From NCBI RefSeq assembly GCF_010500835.1, contig NZ_JAAAMJ010000018.1:1-64000 (forward strand): DNA of 64,000 bases, given 5' to 3'. The translations under genes and the position numbers were made by a program. Positions 17,573 through 27,433 of the stretch are shown here, one piece after another. Position 1 is the stretch's first letter. The number at the start of each line of letters is the position of its first letter. This stretch comes from Aurantimonas aggregata (GTDB lineage Bacteria > Pseudomonadota > Alphaproteobacteria > Rhizobiales > Rhizobiaceae). Under the pieces are notes generated by a model, which had not been told where the DNA came from, searched no databases, and was given only the letters and a program-made list of their open reading frames with translations.

Positions 17573-20317
17573 CTAGTCCGCATCCCAGGGCACAGTATCG
17601 CCGCCGCTGGCGGCGACCTTGGCCGGCTTCTTTGCTGCAGTCTTGGCGGCTGATTTCGCCGGCGCCTTGGCGGCAGCCTTCTTCGCCGGTGCCTTGCGGT
17701 CGGTTGCCGCCGCCTTCTTGGCCGGTGCCTTCTTCGCGGCCGGCTTCTTGGCGGCAGCCTTCTTGGCCGGGCCGCCCTTGCCAGTCTTCTCGGCGCGTTC
17801 GTTCAACAGGACGATCGCCTCGGCCAGCGTGACGCTCGCCGGGTCCTTGCTCTTCGGCAGCGTGGCGTTGATCTTGCCGACATTGACATAGGGCCCGAAA
17901 CGGCCGTCACGAACTGTGATCTGGCCACCAAAATCCGGGTGCTCGCCAAGCGTCGCGAGCGCCGCCGGGGTGCCACGACCGCGGCCACCCTTTTCCTTCT
18001 TCTCGGCGATCACCGTCACGGCGCGGTTGAGGCCGACCTCGAACACGTCCTGGATGGTCTCGAGATTGGCGTACATGCCGTCATGCTGCAGGAACGGCCC
18101 GTAGCGGCCCAGCCCGGCAAGGATCGGCTTGCCGGATTCGGGATGCAAGCCGACCTCGCGCGGCAGCGACAGGAGCCGCAGCGCCTTCTCGAGATCCATG
18201 TCGGCGACCTCCCAGCCCTTCGGCAGGGACGAACGCTTGGCTTCCTTGCCCTCGCCGCGCTGGACGTAGGGGCCGAACCGGCCGCTGCGCAGCGTCACCA
18301 TTTCTTCGGTCGCGGGATCGGCGCCGAGTTCCTTTGGTCCGTCCGCCTGGTCGTCGCCCGCCGCATCGGCGGAGAAGCTCGTGCCGAGCTGCCGGGTGAA
18401 GCCGCAATCGGGATAGTTGGAGCAGCCGACGAAGGCGCCGAACTTGCCAAGCTTCAGCGACAGCTGGCCCTCGCCGCAGCGCGGGCAGGCCCGCGGATCG
18501 GTGCCGTCCTCGCGCGCCGGGAAGACCAGTGGCCCGAGTTCGACGTTCAGCGCGTCGAGGACATTGGAGACCCGCAGCTCCTTGGTGCCGTCGACATGCG
18601 AGGAGAAGTCCAGCCAGAACTCCCGCAGGACGTCCTTCCAGGCGAGCTCGCCCGCCGAGATCCGGTCGAGCTTTTCCTCCAGGCCGGCGGTGAAGTCGTA
18701 CTCGACGTAGCGCTCGAAGAAATTGTGCAGGAAGGCGGTGACCAACCGGCCCTTGGCCTGCGGCAACAACTTGCGCTTGTCCTGGACGATGTAATCGCGG
18801 TCCTCCAGCGTCTGCAGCGTCGCGGCATAGGTGGAGGGTCGGCCGATACCGAGTTCTTCCATCTTCTTGATCAGCGAGGCCTCCGAATAGCGCGGCGGCG
18901 GCTCGGTGAAATGCTGCGAGGCGTCGACCGCGCGGCGGGCCAGATCCTCGGCCGAGCGGATTTCGGGCAGCCGCGCCGACTCGTCGTCGTCCTCGCCGGC
19001 AGCCGGCGCGACGCTGTCGTCGCGATGCTCGACATAGGCGCCGATGAAGCCGTCGAACTTGATGACCGAACCGGTGGCGCGAAGGCGTGCGGTCTTGCCG
19101 TCGCCCTCGGCGACGATCTCGGCGGTGGTCCGCTCGATCTCGGCAGCCGACATCTGGCTGGCGATTGTGCGCTTCCAGATCAGGTCGTAGAGCCGCGCCT
19201 GGTCTCGATCGAGGAAGCGCTCGACATCCTTCGGCTGGCGGCTGAATTCGGTCGGGCGGATGGCCTCGTGCGCTTCCTGTGCGTTCTTCGCCTTGGTGGC
19301 GTAGAAGCGTGGCTTGTCGGGGACGTAGCGCGGGCCGAAGGTCGTGGCGATGGCCTGCCGCGCCGACTCGATGGCCTCGGGCGCGATCTGCACGCCGTCG
19401 GTCCGCATGTAGGTGATCAGGCCGACGGTCTCGCCGCCGACATCAATGCCTTCATAGAGACGCTGCGCCACTTGCATGGTGCGGGAGGCCGAGAAACCGA
19501 GCTTGGCGGAGGCCGCCTGCTGCAACGTCGACGTGGTGAAGGGCGGGCCGGGATTGCGGCGGGTGGGCTTGGCTTCGATGCTGTCGACGCGGTAGGTCGC
19601 GCCTTCCAGCATGGTGCGCATCAGCGTCGCCCGTGCCTCGTCGCCGATGGACATCTTCTGCAGCTTGTCGCCGGCGAAGGCGGTCAGGCGGGCACGGAAC
19701 TCGTCGCCGCGCGGCGTCGCCAGCAACGCGCTGAGCTGCCAGTATTCCTGCGGCTTGAAGACCTCGATCTCGGCCTCGCGGTCGCAGACGAGGCGCAGTG
19801 CCACCGACTGGACGCGGCCGGCCGAACGGGCGCCGGGCAGCTTGCGCCAGAGCACCGGCGAGAGCGTGAAGCCGACCAGATAGTCCAGGGCGCGGCGGGC
19901 CAGATAGGCGTCGACCAGCGGCTCGTCGATCTGCCGCGGGTTGGCCATCGCGTCCAGGACCGCCTTCTTGGTGATGGCGTTGAAGACGACGCGGCTCACC
20001 GGCTTGGTGCCGATCACCTTCTTCTGGCGCAGGACCTCGAGCACGTGCCACGAGATCGCTTCGCCCTCCCTGTCCGGATCGGTGGCGAGGACGACGCGGT
20101 CGGCCTTCTTCACCGCCTGGGCGATCTCGTTCAGCCGCTTCTGGGAGAGCTTGGCGACCTCCCAGTCCATAGCAAAATCCTCGTCCGGCCGGACGGAGCC
20201 GTCCTTGGCCGGCAGATCGCGCACGTGTCCGTAGGAAGCGAGAACCTGGAAGTTGCCGCCGAGATACTTGTTGATCGTCTTCGCTTTGGCCGGCGATTCA
20301 ACGATGACGACATCCAT
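17573..20317 (-). CDS. topA: DNA topoisomerase I
   Basis: Type IA topoisomerase of 914 residues that relaxes negative supercoils. The TOPRIM domain starts at once (MDVVIVESPAKAKTI, with ATDPDREGEAISWH further in). The active-site tyrosine is Y303 in GLITYMRTDG. One cysteine knuckle (CPRCGEGQ...CSNYPDC, near residue 615) is followed by several repeated toprim_C_ttd-type modules (GRFGPYVQRG, GRYGPFLQHD, GRFGPYVNVG). The last ~75 residues are lysine- and alanine-rich repeats (KKAAAKKP, KKAPAKK), a disordered DNA-binding tail common in GC-rich alphaproteobacteria. The start at 20317 is chosen because the family begins with this methionine; the frame is open 12 codons further. Confidence 0.96.
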   Translation of the reverse strand: MDVVIVESPAKAKTINKYLGGNFQVLASYGHVRDLPAKDGSVRPDEDFAMDWEVAKLSQKRLNEIAQAVKKADRVVLATDPDREGEAISWHVLEVLRQKKVIGTKPVSRVVFNAITKKAVLDAMANPRQIDEPLVDAYLARRALDYLVGFTLSPVLWRKLPGARSAGRVQSVALRLVCDREAEIEVFKPQEYWQLSALLATPRGDEFRARLTAFAGDKLQKMSIGDEARATLMRTMLEGATYRVDSIEAKPTRRNPGPPFTTSTLQQAASAKLGFSASRTMQVAQRLYEGIDVGGETVGLITYMRTDGVQIAPEAIESARQAIATTFGPRYVPDKPRFYATKAKNAQEAHEAIRPTEFSRQPKDVERFLDRDQARLYDLIWKRTIASQMSAAEIERTTAEIVAEGDGKTARLRATGSVIKFDGFIGAYVEHRDDSVAPAAGEDDDESARLPEIRSAEDLARRAVDASQHFTEPPPRYSEASLIKKMEELGIGRPSTYAATLQTLEDRDYIVQDKRKLLPQAKGRLVTAFLHNFFERYVEYDFTAGLEEKLDRISAGELAWKDVLREFWLDFSSHVDGTKELRVSNVLDALNVELGPLVFPAREDGTDPRACPRCGEGQLSLKLGKFGAFVGCSNYPDCGFTRQLGTSFSADAAGDDQADGPKELGADPATEEMVTLRSGRFGPYVQRGEGKEAKRSSLPKGWEVADMDLEKALRLLSLPREVGLHPESGKPILAGLGRYGPFLQHDGMYANLETIQDVFEVGLNRAVTVIAEKKEKGGRGRGTPAALATLGEHPDFGGQITVRDGRFGPYVNVGKINATLPKSKDPASVTLAEAIVLLNERAEKTGKGGPAKKAAAKKPAAKKAPAKKAAATDRKAPAKKAAAKAPAKSAAKTAAKKPAKVAASGGDTVPWDAD

Positions 20318-20562
20318 GAGAAAACGATCCCGAGAGCTGAGGGGGCGACGCATGACAGCCAGCTGAGCTGCCGAATGAGGAGAGGCGAGCGCCGTCCCGT
20401 CACATGGACAGTCGCAGCCGCAGGGTCAACCCCGACGCCTGCGTGGCCCAAATCTGGTTGCAACCTCTGCGGGAATAACCTTAAGTATATAACCAGGGCG
20501 CGTATTCGTGTCTGCGCAACCGGCGCACCGGGAACCCCTCGTTTCAGGAAGTTGCACCGTCC

Positions 20563-20739
20563 ATGTCATCGAACTCCCAGGATCCGCGAGCAAATCTCCA
20601 GTATGTGCGCGACATGCTGGAGCAACTGAGGGTGGTATCCGGTGCACCGGAGGGGTCGGTCCTCGGATATCTCATGGAGATGGCCCGGCTGGAGGCGGAT
20701 CGACAGCTCGCTTCCCGCGGCAAGCGGTCAAAGCAGTAG
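20563..20739 (+). CDS. Conserved-looking 58-residue small protein
   Basis: A short forward ORF lying between the divergent topA start and the tail of dprA, overlapping the dprA 3' end by 12 bases. It encodes MSSNSQDPRANLQYV followed by an amphipathic helical stretch (VRDMLEQLR, LGYLMEMARLEADRQL) and a basic tail. A GGAAG lies about 12 bases before the ATG, and an AT-rich TATATAACC about 75 bases upstream could be a promoter element. The helix-friendly composition suggests real coding, unlike the shadow frames here. I think similar small proteins occur at this spot in other Hyphomicrobiales, but cannot verify it. Function unknown. Confidence 0.6.
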   Translation: MSSNSQDPRANLQYVRDMLEQLRVVSGAPEGSVLGYLMEMARLEADRQLASRGKRSKQ

Positions 20740-21858
20740 AGAGACCTTGCCGTCCGGATGTCGTTCGAGACGGCCGGCGAGGTCGAGTTCGAGCAGGACG
20801 AGTTGGACCGCGCCGGGCCGCGAGCCGGTATGGGCGATAATGTCGTCGATCGCGACCGGCGTCGGGCCTAGCGTCTCGACGATCCGCTCGCGCTCGCCCT
20901 GCGCTGGCTCGTCCGGTGGTTCGTGGCCGGCGGGCTCCTCCAAGGCGATGTCGTCGCTCCGCATGCGGGCGTCCAGCGGCCGCAGCGCCGCAATGACGTC
21001 GGCCGCCTCGGTGACCAGCGTCGCGCCGTCCTTCAGCAGCCGATTCGTTCCGGCAGCGCGCGGGTCGAGCGGTGATCCCGGCACGGCGAAGACGAGCCGT
21101 CCCATTTCCGCCGCGAGGCGGGCGCTGATCAGCGAGCCCGACCGCATCGCCGCCTCGACCACGACGAGCCCCAGGCAGAGACCGGCGACCAGTCGATTGC
21201 GACGGGGAAAGTCGATGGCCCTCGGCTCCCAGCCGAACGGCATTTCCGAAACGAGGCAGCCGCCGCCATCGACGATCCGCCGCATCAAGGGGCGATGCTC
21301 ACTCGGATAGGGCTTGTCGAGGCCGCCCGCGAAGACTCCGATCGTGCCGGTCTCGAGCGCCGCCTCGTGGGCGGCGGCGTCGATGCCGCGGGCAAGGCCG
21401 GAGACGACAGCATAGCCGGCTGCGCCGAGTTCGGCGGCGAGCGTGCGGGTCAGCTTGATCCCCGACAGCGAGGCATTGCGGGCACCGACCATCGCGACGG
21501 CGGGCAACTGGGCGGTCTCCATGTCACCCATCACGGCAAGCACCGGCGGCGCCTGATCGAATGAGCGGAGCAGCGCCGGATAGTCGGGCTCGCCGAGGCA
21601 GACGAAGCGGGCACCGAGCCGTGTCGCGCGCGCAAGCTCCTCTTCCGCCGCTCCGCGGCTGGCGACTCGGATGCGCCGGCCGCCACGTGCGGCAAGGTCG
21701 GGCAGAGCGGCCAGCGCGGCTTCCGCGCCACCGAAGCGGTTGATCAGGGTGCGGAAGGTGACGGGGCCAACATTGTCGCTACGGATCAACTGCAGCCATG
21801 CCAGACGCGTCTCGTCCGGCAGGACGACACCGCGCCGGGGAGCCGCACCGCCGCTCAA
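20728..21858 (-). CDS. dprA: DNA-processing protein DprA
   Basis: Single-strand DNA-binding protein that loads RecA during natural transformation; also widespread in species not known to be competent. The 376 residues show an N-terminal SAM-like helical domain, then the Rossmann-like core. That core has [39 protein letters not shown] and the [13 protein letters not shown] loop, and a winged-helix DprA_WH domain fills the last ~60 residues. The start overlaps the plsY stop (ATGA). Its 3' end is overlapped by the small ORF on the other strand. Confidence 0.95.
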   Translation of the reverse strand: MSGGAAPRRGVVLPDETRLAWLQLIRSDNVGPVTFRTLINRFGGAEAALAALPDLAARGGRRIRVASRGAAEEELARATRLGARFVCLGEPDYPALLRSFDQAPPVLAVMGDMETAQLPAVAMVGARNASLSGIKLTRTLAAELGAAGYAVVSGLARGIDAAAHEAALETGTIGVFAGGLDKPYPSEHRPLMRRIVDGGGCLVSEMPFGWEPRAIDFPRRNRLVAGLCLGLVVVEAAMRSGSLISARLAAEMGRLVFAVPGSPLDPRAAGTNRLLKDGATLVTEAADVIAALRPLDARMRSDDIALEEPAGHEPPDEPAQGERERIVETLGPTPVAIDDIIAHTGSRPGAVQLVLLELDLAGRLERHPDGKVSLLL

Positions 21859-22442
21859 CCCTTGGCCCCGATCTTGCCCTCCGTGCCGGCAAGCAGCCGA
21901 CGGATATTGGCGTGATGCTTCAGGTAGACGATCAGCGTCAGGACGGCTGTAAGCACCGCTGCGGCGTTGTAGCCGAGGAGGACGCAGGCGATCGGCACGA
22001 CCAGAGTCGCGGCAAGCGCGGCCAGCGAGGAGTAGCGCCAGATCGCCGCCACGGACAGCCAGACGGCAGCAAAGACCAGGACACCGACCGGCGCCATGCC
22101 CAGCAGGATGCCGAGATAGGTGGCAACGCCCTTGCCACCCTTGAAGCCCAGCCAGACCGGGAAGAGATGACCGAGAAAGGCGCCAAGGCCGGCGACGGCG
22201 GCAGCTTCGTTGCCCCAGCGCGAGGCGACGAGCACCGGGACGGTTCCCTTCAGGACGTCGCCGGCAAGCGTCAGCGCTGCCATCGCCTTGTTGCCGGTGC
22301 GCAGCGCATTGGTGGCGCCGATATTGCCCGAACCGATCTGGCGCAGGTCACCGAGGCCGAACAACCGGGCGAAGACCAGGCCGAAGGGAATCGAGCCGGA
22401 AAGATAGCCGCCGGCAAGGCATGCCAGCGCGATCAGCCACAT
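21855..22442 (-). CDS. plsY: Glycerol-3-phosphate acyltransferase PlsY
   Basis: Inner-membrane enzyme that transfers an acyl group from acyl-phosphate to glycerol-3-phosphate, the first step of phospholipid synthesis. The 195-residue protein has about five membrane helices and the three family motifs: [24 protein letters not shown] and [10 protein letters not shown]. The start at 22442 has GGGGAACAG just upstream and gives the usual [17 protein letters not shown] beginning. An open frame running 54 codons further lies partly in pyrC and is ignored. Confidence 0.96.
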   Translation of the reverse strand: MWLIALACLAGGYLSGSIPFGLVFARLFGLGDLRQIGSGNIGATNALRTGNKAMAALTLAGDVLKGTVPVLVASRWGNEAAAVAGLGAFLGHLFPVWLGFKGGKGVATYLGILLGMAPVGVLVFAAVWLSVAAIWRYSSLAALAATLVVPIACVLLGYNAAAVLTAVLTLIVYLKHHANIRRLLAGTEGKIGAKG

Positions 22443-22464
22443 CTGTTCCCCGCTCCCCAAACGC

Positions 22465-23766
22465 TCAGTCCCCGTCTGTCGCGGTGAAGACTGTGCGGCC
22501 AGCGACGATCGTCCGCAAGACCCGACCCTGGAAGCGGGCGTTCTCGAAGGCGGTATTCTTCGACTGTGAGCGGATGTCGGCCTTGCTGTAGATGAACGGC
22601 GCATCGAGGTCGACGATCGCGATGTCGGCCGGGCGCCCGGGCCGTAATGTCCCGCGATCGAGCTTGAGCAACCTAGCAGGCGCCGTCGTCAATGTTTCGA
22701 TGGCGCGCATGAGCGACAGCGAACCGTCATGGTGCAGCCGTAGCGCCGCGGCGAACAGCGTTTCCAGGCCGATGGCGCCAACCTCGGCCTCCGCGAAGGG
22801 ATGGCGCTTTCCGTCCTCGTCATGGGGATCGTGCGAGGAGACGATGATGTCGATCGTGCCGTCGGCGACCGCCTCGACCATGGCCTTGCGGTCATCTTCG
22901 GGGCGCAGCGGCGGCGACAGGCGGAAATAGGTGCGGTACTCGCCGATGTCGTTCTCGTTCAGCGCCAGATGGTTGATCGAGACACCGGCGGTGACGGACA
23001 GGCCGCGGGCCTTGGCGCGCCTGACCGCGTCGGCGGACGCCGCGGTCGAGATCTTGGCGGCGTGATAGCGGCAGCCCGTGAGTTCGGCGAGGCGAAGGTC
23101 GCGCTCCAGCGGGATCACCTCGGCCTCGCGCGGCACGCCGGGCAGGCCGAGCCAGGAAGCCAGCAGGCCTTCAGTCATCACGCCCGAGCCGGTGAGTTCG
23201 GCATCCTGCGTCTCGTGCATGACCAGCGCGTCGAAATCGCGCGCATAGGTCATGATCCGGCGCAGCAACGCCGGGTTGGCGATGGTCTTGCGCCCTTCCG
23301 TAAAAGCCCGGACGCCGGCGGCCCCGAGAAGCCCGATTTCGGTCATTTCCTGCCCGAGCAGCCCGCGCGTCAGCGCCGCGGCCGGGAAGACGTTGATCTC
23401 GGCGGTTTCCCTCGCGGTGCGCATGACGAACTCGGCGAGCGCGACGTGGTCGACGACCGGATCGGTGTCCGGCATCGTTAGGATCGAGGTGACGCCGCCG
23501 GCGGCCGCGGCACGGCTCGCCGAACGGATCGTCTCGCGGTGCTCGCCGCCCGGCTCGCCGATGAAGACGCGGGCATCGACCAGCCCGGGCAGGGCGGTGA
23601 ACCGTCGCCCGTCGACGACCTCGGCGCCCTCGGGATGCCCCTGGTTGAGCGCGTCGGCGCCGGCCGCCGCGATCTTCCCGTCGATGACAATCACCGTGCC
23701 GGCGGCATCCACGCCGCGATCGGGATCGACGATGCGGATGCCCTCGAGGACGAGCGGGCGCGTCAT
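22465..23766 (-). CDS. pyrC: Dihydroorotase-like protein, catalytically degenerate
   Basis: Amidohydrolase-fold protein of 433 residues in the position of pyrC. The metal-binding HxH of active dihydroorotases (D-x-H-x-H) is replaced here by DARVF at residues 64-68, so both histidines are gone. The late catalytic Asp of the ATDHAPH motif is also lost ([10 protein letters not shown]). The rest of the fold, including the [10 protein letters not shown] segment, is kept. This matches the noncatalytic PyrC'/PyrX type, known in pseudomonads to be needed for assembly of aspartate carbamoyltransferase. It overlaps pyrB by four bases. An active dihydroorotase must be encoded elsewhere. Confidence 0.9.
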   Translation of the reverse strand: MTRPLVLEGIRIVDPDRGVDAAGTVIVIDGKIAAAGADALNQGHPEGAEVVDGRRFTALPGLVDARVFIGEPGGEHRETIRSASRAAAAGGVTSILTMPDTDPVVDHVALAEFVMRTARETAEINVFPAAALTRGLLGQEMTEIGLLGAAGVRAFTEGRKTIANPALLRRIMTYARDFDALVMHETQDAELTGSGVMTEGLLASWLGLPGVPREAEVIPLERDLRLAELTGCRYHAAKISTAASADAVRRAKARGLSVTAGVSINHLALNENDIGEYRTYFRLSPPLRPEDDRKAMVEAVADGTIDIIVSSHDPHDEDGKRHPFAEAEVGAIGLETLFAAALRLHHDGSLSLMRAIETLTTAPARLLKLDRGTLRPGRPADIAIVDLDAPFIYSKADIRSQSKNTAFENARFQGRVLRTIVAGRTVFTATDGD

Positions 23767-24716
23767 GCGTTGCTCCCGAGGCCCGGCAGCAGCGCCTGGA
23801 TCACCGCCATGCGGACGGCGACGCCCATCTCCACCTGCTCCTCGATGACGCTTTGCGGCCCGTCCGCAACTTCGGACGAGATCTCGACGCCGCGGTTCAT
23901 CGGGCCCGGATGCATGACCAGCGCATCCGGCCGGGCGAAGGCGAGCTTTTCCGCATCGAGGCCGTAATAATGGAAATATTCGCGAACCGAGGGCACGAAG
24001 GAACCGGCCATGCGCTCGCGCTGCAGCCGCAGCATCATCACCACGTCGGCGTCCTTCAGCCCCTCGCGCATGTCGCGAAACACCGTGACGCCCATCTGCT
24101 CAATGCCGGCCGGCAGCAGCGTCGACGGTGCGACGACGCGCACGCTGGCGCCGAGGGCGTTGAGGAGAAGGATATTCGATCGGGCGACGCGGCTGTGCAG
24201 GACGTCGCCGCAGATCGCCACTGTCAGCCGGGCGATCCGGCCCTTGTGGCGGCGGATCGTCAGCGCATCGAGCAGGGCCTGGGTCGGATGCTCGTGCGCG
24301 CCGTCGCCGGCGTTGATGACGGAGCAGCCGACCTTCTGCGCCAGCAGCGCGACCGCACCGGCCGCATGGTGGCGCACGATCAGCACGTCCGGCCGCATGG
24401 CGTTCAGCGTCATCGCCGTGTCGAGGAGGGTCTCCCCCTTCTTCACCGAGGAGTTGGCGACCGACATGTTCATGACGTCGGCGCCGAGACGCTTGCCGGC
24501 CAGCTCGAAGGAGGCCTGGGTGCGCGTCGATGCCTCGAAGAACAGGTTGATCTGGGTGCGCCCCCTGAGGACGCTGCGCTTCTTGTCGCGCCGCCGACTG
24601 ACTTCGACCTCCGCTTCGGCGAGATCGAGCAACTGGTCGATCTCGTGGGGCAACAGGTTTGCCATGCCGAGAAGGTGGCGATGCGGGAAGATCGGGGGTG
24701 TGTCTGGTGCGTTCAT
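23763..24716 (-). CDS. pyrB: Aspartate carbamoyltransferase catalytic subunit
   Basis: Condenses carbamoyl phosphate with aspartate in pyrimidine synthesis. The 317 residues carry the carbamoyl-phosphate site [15 protein letters not shown] (near residue 60), the swing loop region [13 protein letters not shown], and [11 protein letters not shown] near the C terminus. The ATG at 24716 gives the usual [17 protein letters not shown] start; an open frame runs upstream into the divergent gene's leader but has no support. No ribosome binding site precedes the ATG, which suits a near-leaderless transcript from the promoter at 24727-24755. The partner is the pseudo-dihydroorotase downstream. Confidence 0.96.
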   Translation of the reverse strand: MNAPDTPPIFPHRHLLGMANLLPHEIDQLLDLAEAEVEVSRRRDKKRSVLRGRTQINLFFEASTRTQASFELAGKRLGADVMNMSVANSSVKKGETLLDTAMTLNAMRPDVLIVRHHAAGAVALLAQKVGCSVINAGDGAHEHPTQALLDALTIRRHKGRIARLTVAICGDVLHSRVARSNILLLNALGASVRVVAPSTLLPAGIEQMGVTVFRDMREGLKDADVVMMLRLQRERMAGSFVPSVREYFHYYGLDAEKLAFARPDALVMHPGPMNRGVEISSEVADGPQSVIEEQVEMGVAVRMAVIQALLPGLGSNA

Positions 24717-24726
24717 CAGGACGACG

Positions 24727-24755
24727 CCTATAGGCAATTGCAGGAATTGCGGCAA
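24727..24755 (-). promoter_or_regulatory. Predicted pyrB promoter with inverted repeat
   Basis: On the minus strand TTGCCG (24755-24750) and TATAGG (24732-24727) are spaced by exactly 17 bases. An inverted repeat GCAATT-GCAGG-AATTGC (24734-24750) fills the spacer. Transcription would begin near 24720, four bases before the pyrB start codon. The repeat may be an operator; the protein that would bind it is unknown. Confidence 0.5.
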
Positions 24756-24788
24756 GGATCGCTCCGTTACATCCGAAGGGAAGAACGC

Positions 24789-26438
24789 GTGGCCGATACG
24801 AAATTCCAGACCCACACGGTTTTCAACCAGTCGTCGGACTATCCGGGCTTCAACGCCTATCGCAGCGACCCGCTGCTCCAGCTACTGACGGGCGATCTCG
24901 CGGACCCGACGCGCCAGGCGCTTGAGCGCCATGGCCGCTTCTGCGGCTCGTTCGAGGCGCATGATCTGGCGCGGCTGGCCAACACCGAGATCCCAAAGCT
25001 GCGTCGATTCGACGAAAAGGGCCGGCGCCTCGAACTCGTCGACTACCACCCCGCCTACCACGCGCTGATGCGGCGCTCGATCGCCGACGGGCTGCATGCT
25101 TCGGTCTGGAGCGGCCCCGAGGAAGAAGAGGGGCGTCGCCACCGCAGCCGCGCCGCCCGCTTCTACATGACCGCCGGCGTGGAGTGCGGCCATCTCTGCC
25201 CCATCACCATGACCAGCGCCTCGGTCGCCGCGATCGCCGCCGCGCCTGCGGTCCGCGCCGCCTGGATGCCGGTGATCGCGACCCGCCAGTACGACCCGGG
25301 CGTCAAGCCGCCGCTGAGCAAGGCGGGCGTCACGCTCGGCATGGGCATGACCGAGAAGCAGGGCGGCACGGACGTGCGGGCGAACACCACGACCGCGGTG
25401 GCGGAAGGCGACGGCAACTACCGGGTCACCGGCCACAAATGGTTCACCTCCGCGCCGATGTCGGACGGCTTCCTGGTACTGGCGCAGACCGGGGAGGGGC
25501 CGACGTGCTTCCTGATGCCGCGCCGGCGGGATGACGGATCGCTCAACGGGCTGCACTTCCAGCGCCTGAAGGACAAACTCGGCAACCGCTCCAATGCCTC
25601 GTCGGAGGTCGAGTTCGTCGATGCCGACGCGACGCGGCTCGGCGCGGAGGGCGCCGGCGTCCGGACGATCATCGAGATGGTGACGCTGACCCGGCTCGAT
25701 TGCGCGCTGGCCTCGGCCGGGCTGATGCGGGGCGCGCTCAGCGAAGCGGTCCATCACTGCCGCGAGCGAAGCGTGTTCGGCAAGGTTCTCGTCGACCAGC
25801 CGCAGATGACCCGGGTACTCGCCGACATGGCGCTCGACGTCGCCGCCGCGTCGGTGCTGGCCTTCCGCCTCGCCGAGGCCTTCGACGGGGCGGCGAAGCG
25901 GACAGAAGCCGACGTCGCCTATGCGCGTGTCATGACGCCCGTCGCCAAATACTGGATCTGCAAGATGGCGCCGGCGCTCGTCTACGAGGCGATGGAGTGC
26001 CTCGGCGGCAATGGCTATGTCGAGGATGGTCGGCTCGCCCGTGCCTATCGCGAGGCACCGGTGAACGCGATCTGGGAGGGCTCCGGCAACGTCATCGCGC
26101 TCGATCTGGCGCGGATCCTGCGGCGAGACCCGGCGGCCTTCGAGGCTGTCATCGCGATGATTGCCGCGGACATGGGCGAGACGGCCGGCCAGACCCCTGG
26201 CGTCCTGAGGGCCGCGATGGCCATGGCGGCATCGGACGAGGGTGCCTGCCGGCTGCTGGCGGAACAGATGGCGCTGGCCGCCGCGACGGCGGCGATGTGC
26301 CGGCTCGGCCTCGGTCGGGCTGCCGAAGCCTTCGCCGAGACGCGGCTTGGCGGGGTCTTCCGCCATACCTACGGGATGCTGGATCGTCGGCACGATTCCC
26401 GCGCCCTCGTCGATGATCTGTTCCCGCCGATCCGCTAA
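24789..26438 (+). CDS. AidB-like acyl-CoA dehydrogenase family protein
   Basis: A 549-residue flavoprotein of the acyl-CoA dehydrogenase superfamily. Its length and its N-terminal [17 protein letters not shown] region are like E. coli AidB, an adaptive-response flavoprotein that binds DNA. FAD-binding dehydrogenase motifs are present ([52 protein letters not shown]). Whether it acts on acyl-CoA or in alkylation protection cannot be told. The GTG at 24789 has AAGGGAAG six bases upstream and is preferred; the frame stays open far upstream, but that part is antisense to pyrB. Divergent from pyrB with a 72-base shared promoter region. Confidence 0.88.
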   Translation: MADTKFQTHTVFNQSSDYPGFNAYRSDPLLQLLTGDLADPTRQALERHGRFCGSFEAHDLARLANTEIPKLRRFDEKGRRLELVDYHPAYHALMRRSIADGLHASVWSGPEEEEGRRHRSRAARFYMTAGVECGHLCPITMTSASVAAIAAAPAVRAAWMPVIATRQYDPGVKPPLSKAGVTLGMGMTEKQGGTDVRANTTTAVAEGDGNYRVTGHKWFTSAPMSDGFLVLAQTGEGPTCFLMPRRRDDGSLNGLHFQRLKDKLGNRSNASSEVEFVDADATRLGAEGAGVRTIIEMVTLTRLDCALASAGLMRGALSEAVHHCRERSVFGKVLVDQPQMTRVLADMALDVAAASVLAFRLAEAFDGAAKRTEADVAYARVMTPVAKYWICKMAPALVYEAMECLGGNGYVEDGRLARAYREAPVNAIWEGSGNVIALDLARILRRDPAAFEAVIAMIAADMGETAGQTPGVLRAAMAMAASDEGACRLLAEQMALAAATAAMCRLGLGRAAEAFAETRLGGVFRHTYGMLDRRHDSRALVDDLFPPIR

Positions 26439-26603
26439 TCACTCCACCTGGAACCTTTCGCCTTCCCCGGCGTCGACTCTCGGAGATGTAGTCTCACGGA
26501 AAAAGGCGTCATTAAGGTTAATGAGTGGTTTCGATTGCGGCCCGACCGGCCGAGGGCGACACTGGCGTTAACGGATCGGTAACCATGACGGAAGGAGGGT
26601 TCC

Positions 26604-27146
26604 ATGCAGCGCATGCTGACCACCCTCGCACTCAGCGCCTGGGCGGGCTTTAGCGCGGTCAGCGCCGCCGGCCTGCTGCGCGAGACGGGCCTTCTGACAG
26701 CGCCGGACGGCGTCGCCGGGTTTGTCGCCGCTCTGCCGCTACCGCTTCCGCTCGGTCTTGCCGCACCCGATGCAGCCGCTTTCGCGGCGATCCTCGCATC
26801 GCTCGCGACCGGGCTCGGCGCCACTCTGGCATGGCTGCATGCCGCGCCTCGTGGCAACGCCGAACGGGCCGAGCCGATCGCGGCCAGCCTGCTGACGGCG
26901 TTCTTCGGTCTCTACGTCGCCGCTTCCCTTTCCGGTTCACCGCTCGCCGGCCTGTTCGGCGAGGGACCGGGCTTCCTCTTTGCGCTGGCCCTCAGCTTCG
27001 GCGCGCTGCTGTTCGATCATCTGGTCTCCATCGACGACACCGGCGACCGCGAGTTCGACGCAGCGATGCGGGCGATCGAGGCGGCACGGCGCGATGCACT
27101 GCCACGACGCGAGCGGCGTCACTCCAGCGAAAGCGATCAAGGCTGA
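26604..27146 (+). CDS. Membrane protein of unknown function
   Basis: A 180-residue alanine- and leucine-rich protein with about four hydrophobic segments (roughly residues 5-25, 58-78, 95-112 and 122-142) and a charged C-terminal cytoplasmic tail (DREFDAAMRAIEAARRD and a basic RRERRH). An excellent ribosome binding site (GGAAGGAGGG) precedes the ATG. The stop overlaps the start of the next small membrane gene, so the two probably act together. I recognise no family. A degenerate CtrA-like TTAA-N7-GTAA lies upstream at 26568-26582. Confidence 0.7.
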   Translation: MQRMLTTLALSAWAGFSAVSAAGLLRETGLLTAPDGVAGFVAALPLPLPLGLAAPDAAAFAAILASLATGLGATLAWLHAAPRGNAERAEPIAASLLTAFFGLYVAASLSGSPLAGLFGEGPGFLFALALSFGALLFDHLVSIDDTGDREFDAAMRAIEAARRDALPRRERRHSSESDQG

Positions 27147-27433
27147 TGCGCACTCTGCTCGTTCTATGGCTGGCACCGCTGGCGATCTTCTGGAGCTGGT
27201 ATTTCCTGTCGCTCAACGACGTCAGCGACCTGGTCTTCTCGCGGGCGCTGCATGACCATGTCTTCGGCATCTACGGCGAGATGCTGGGCATCGACCCGGC
27301 GGAAATCCCGCCGATGATCGCCAAGGCGCTGGTCGTCGACAGCGTCATCCTCGGCGCGATCATCGCGTTCCGCCGCCGTCGCCGGATCGCCGCCTGGTGG
27401 CGTCAGCGCGGCGCCGCGGAGCCGGTCGCCTAA
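27146..27433 (+). CDS. DUF6105-like small membrane protein
   Basis: A 95-residue protein with an N-terminal membrane helix (residues 3-22, [19 protein letters not shown]), a short exposed middle segment containing [14 protein letters not shown], and a second helix (about 60-76) followed by a run of arginines (RRRRR). It fits the DUF6105 family of Hyphomicrobiales membrane proteins as I remember it. The ATG overlaps the previous stop (TGATG), so the two genes are coupled. The stop overlaps the convergent ruvX stop by four bases. Function unknown. Confidence 0.75.
   Translation: MRTLLVLWLAPLAIFWSWYFLSLNDVSDLVFSRALHDHVFGIYGEMLGIDPAEIPPMIAKALVVDSVILGAIIAFRRRRRIAAWWRQRGAAEPVA

Noticed and set aside
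17939-20629. An 896-codon open frame antisense to topA
   Set aside because: Same codon-bias artefact; topA is intact on the minus strand and the composition is that of a shadow frame.
26568-26582. CtrA-like site TTAA-N7-GTAA upstream of the membrane pair
   Set aside because: One fixed base differs, and TTAA-rich motifs are frequent near Hyphomicrobiales starts; too weak to call.
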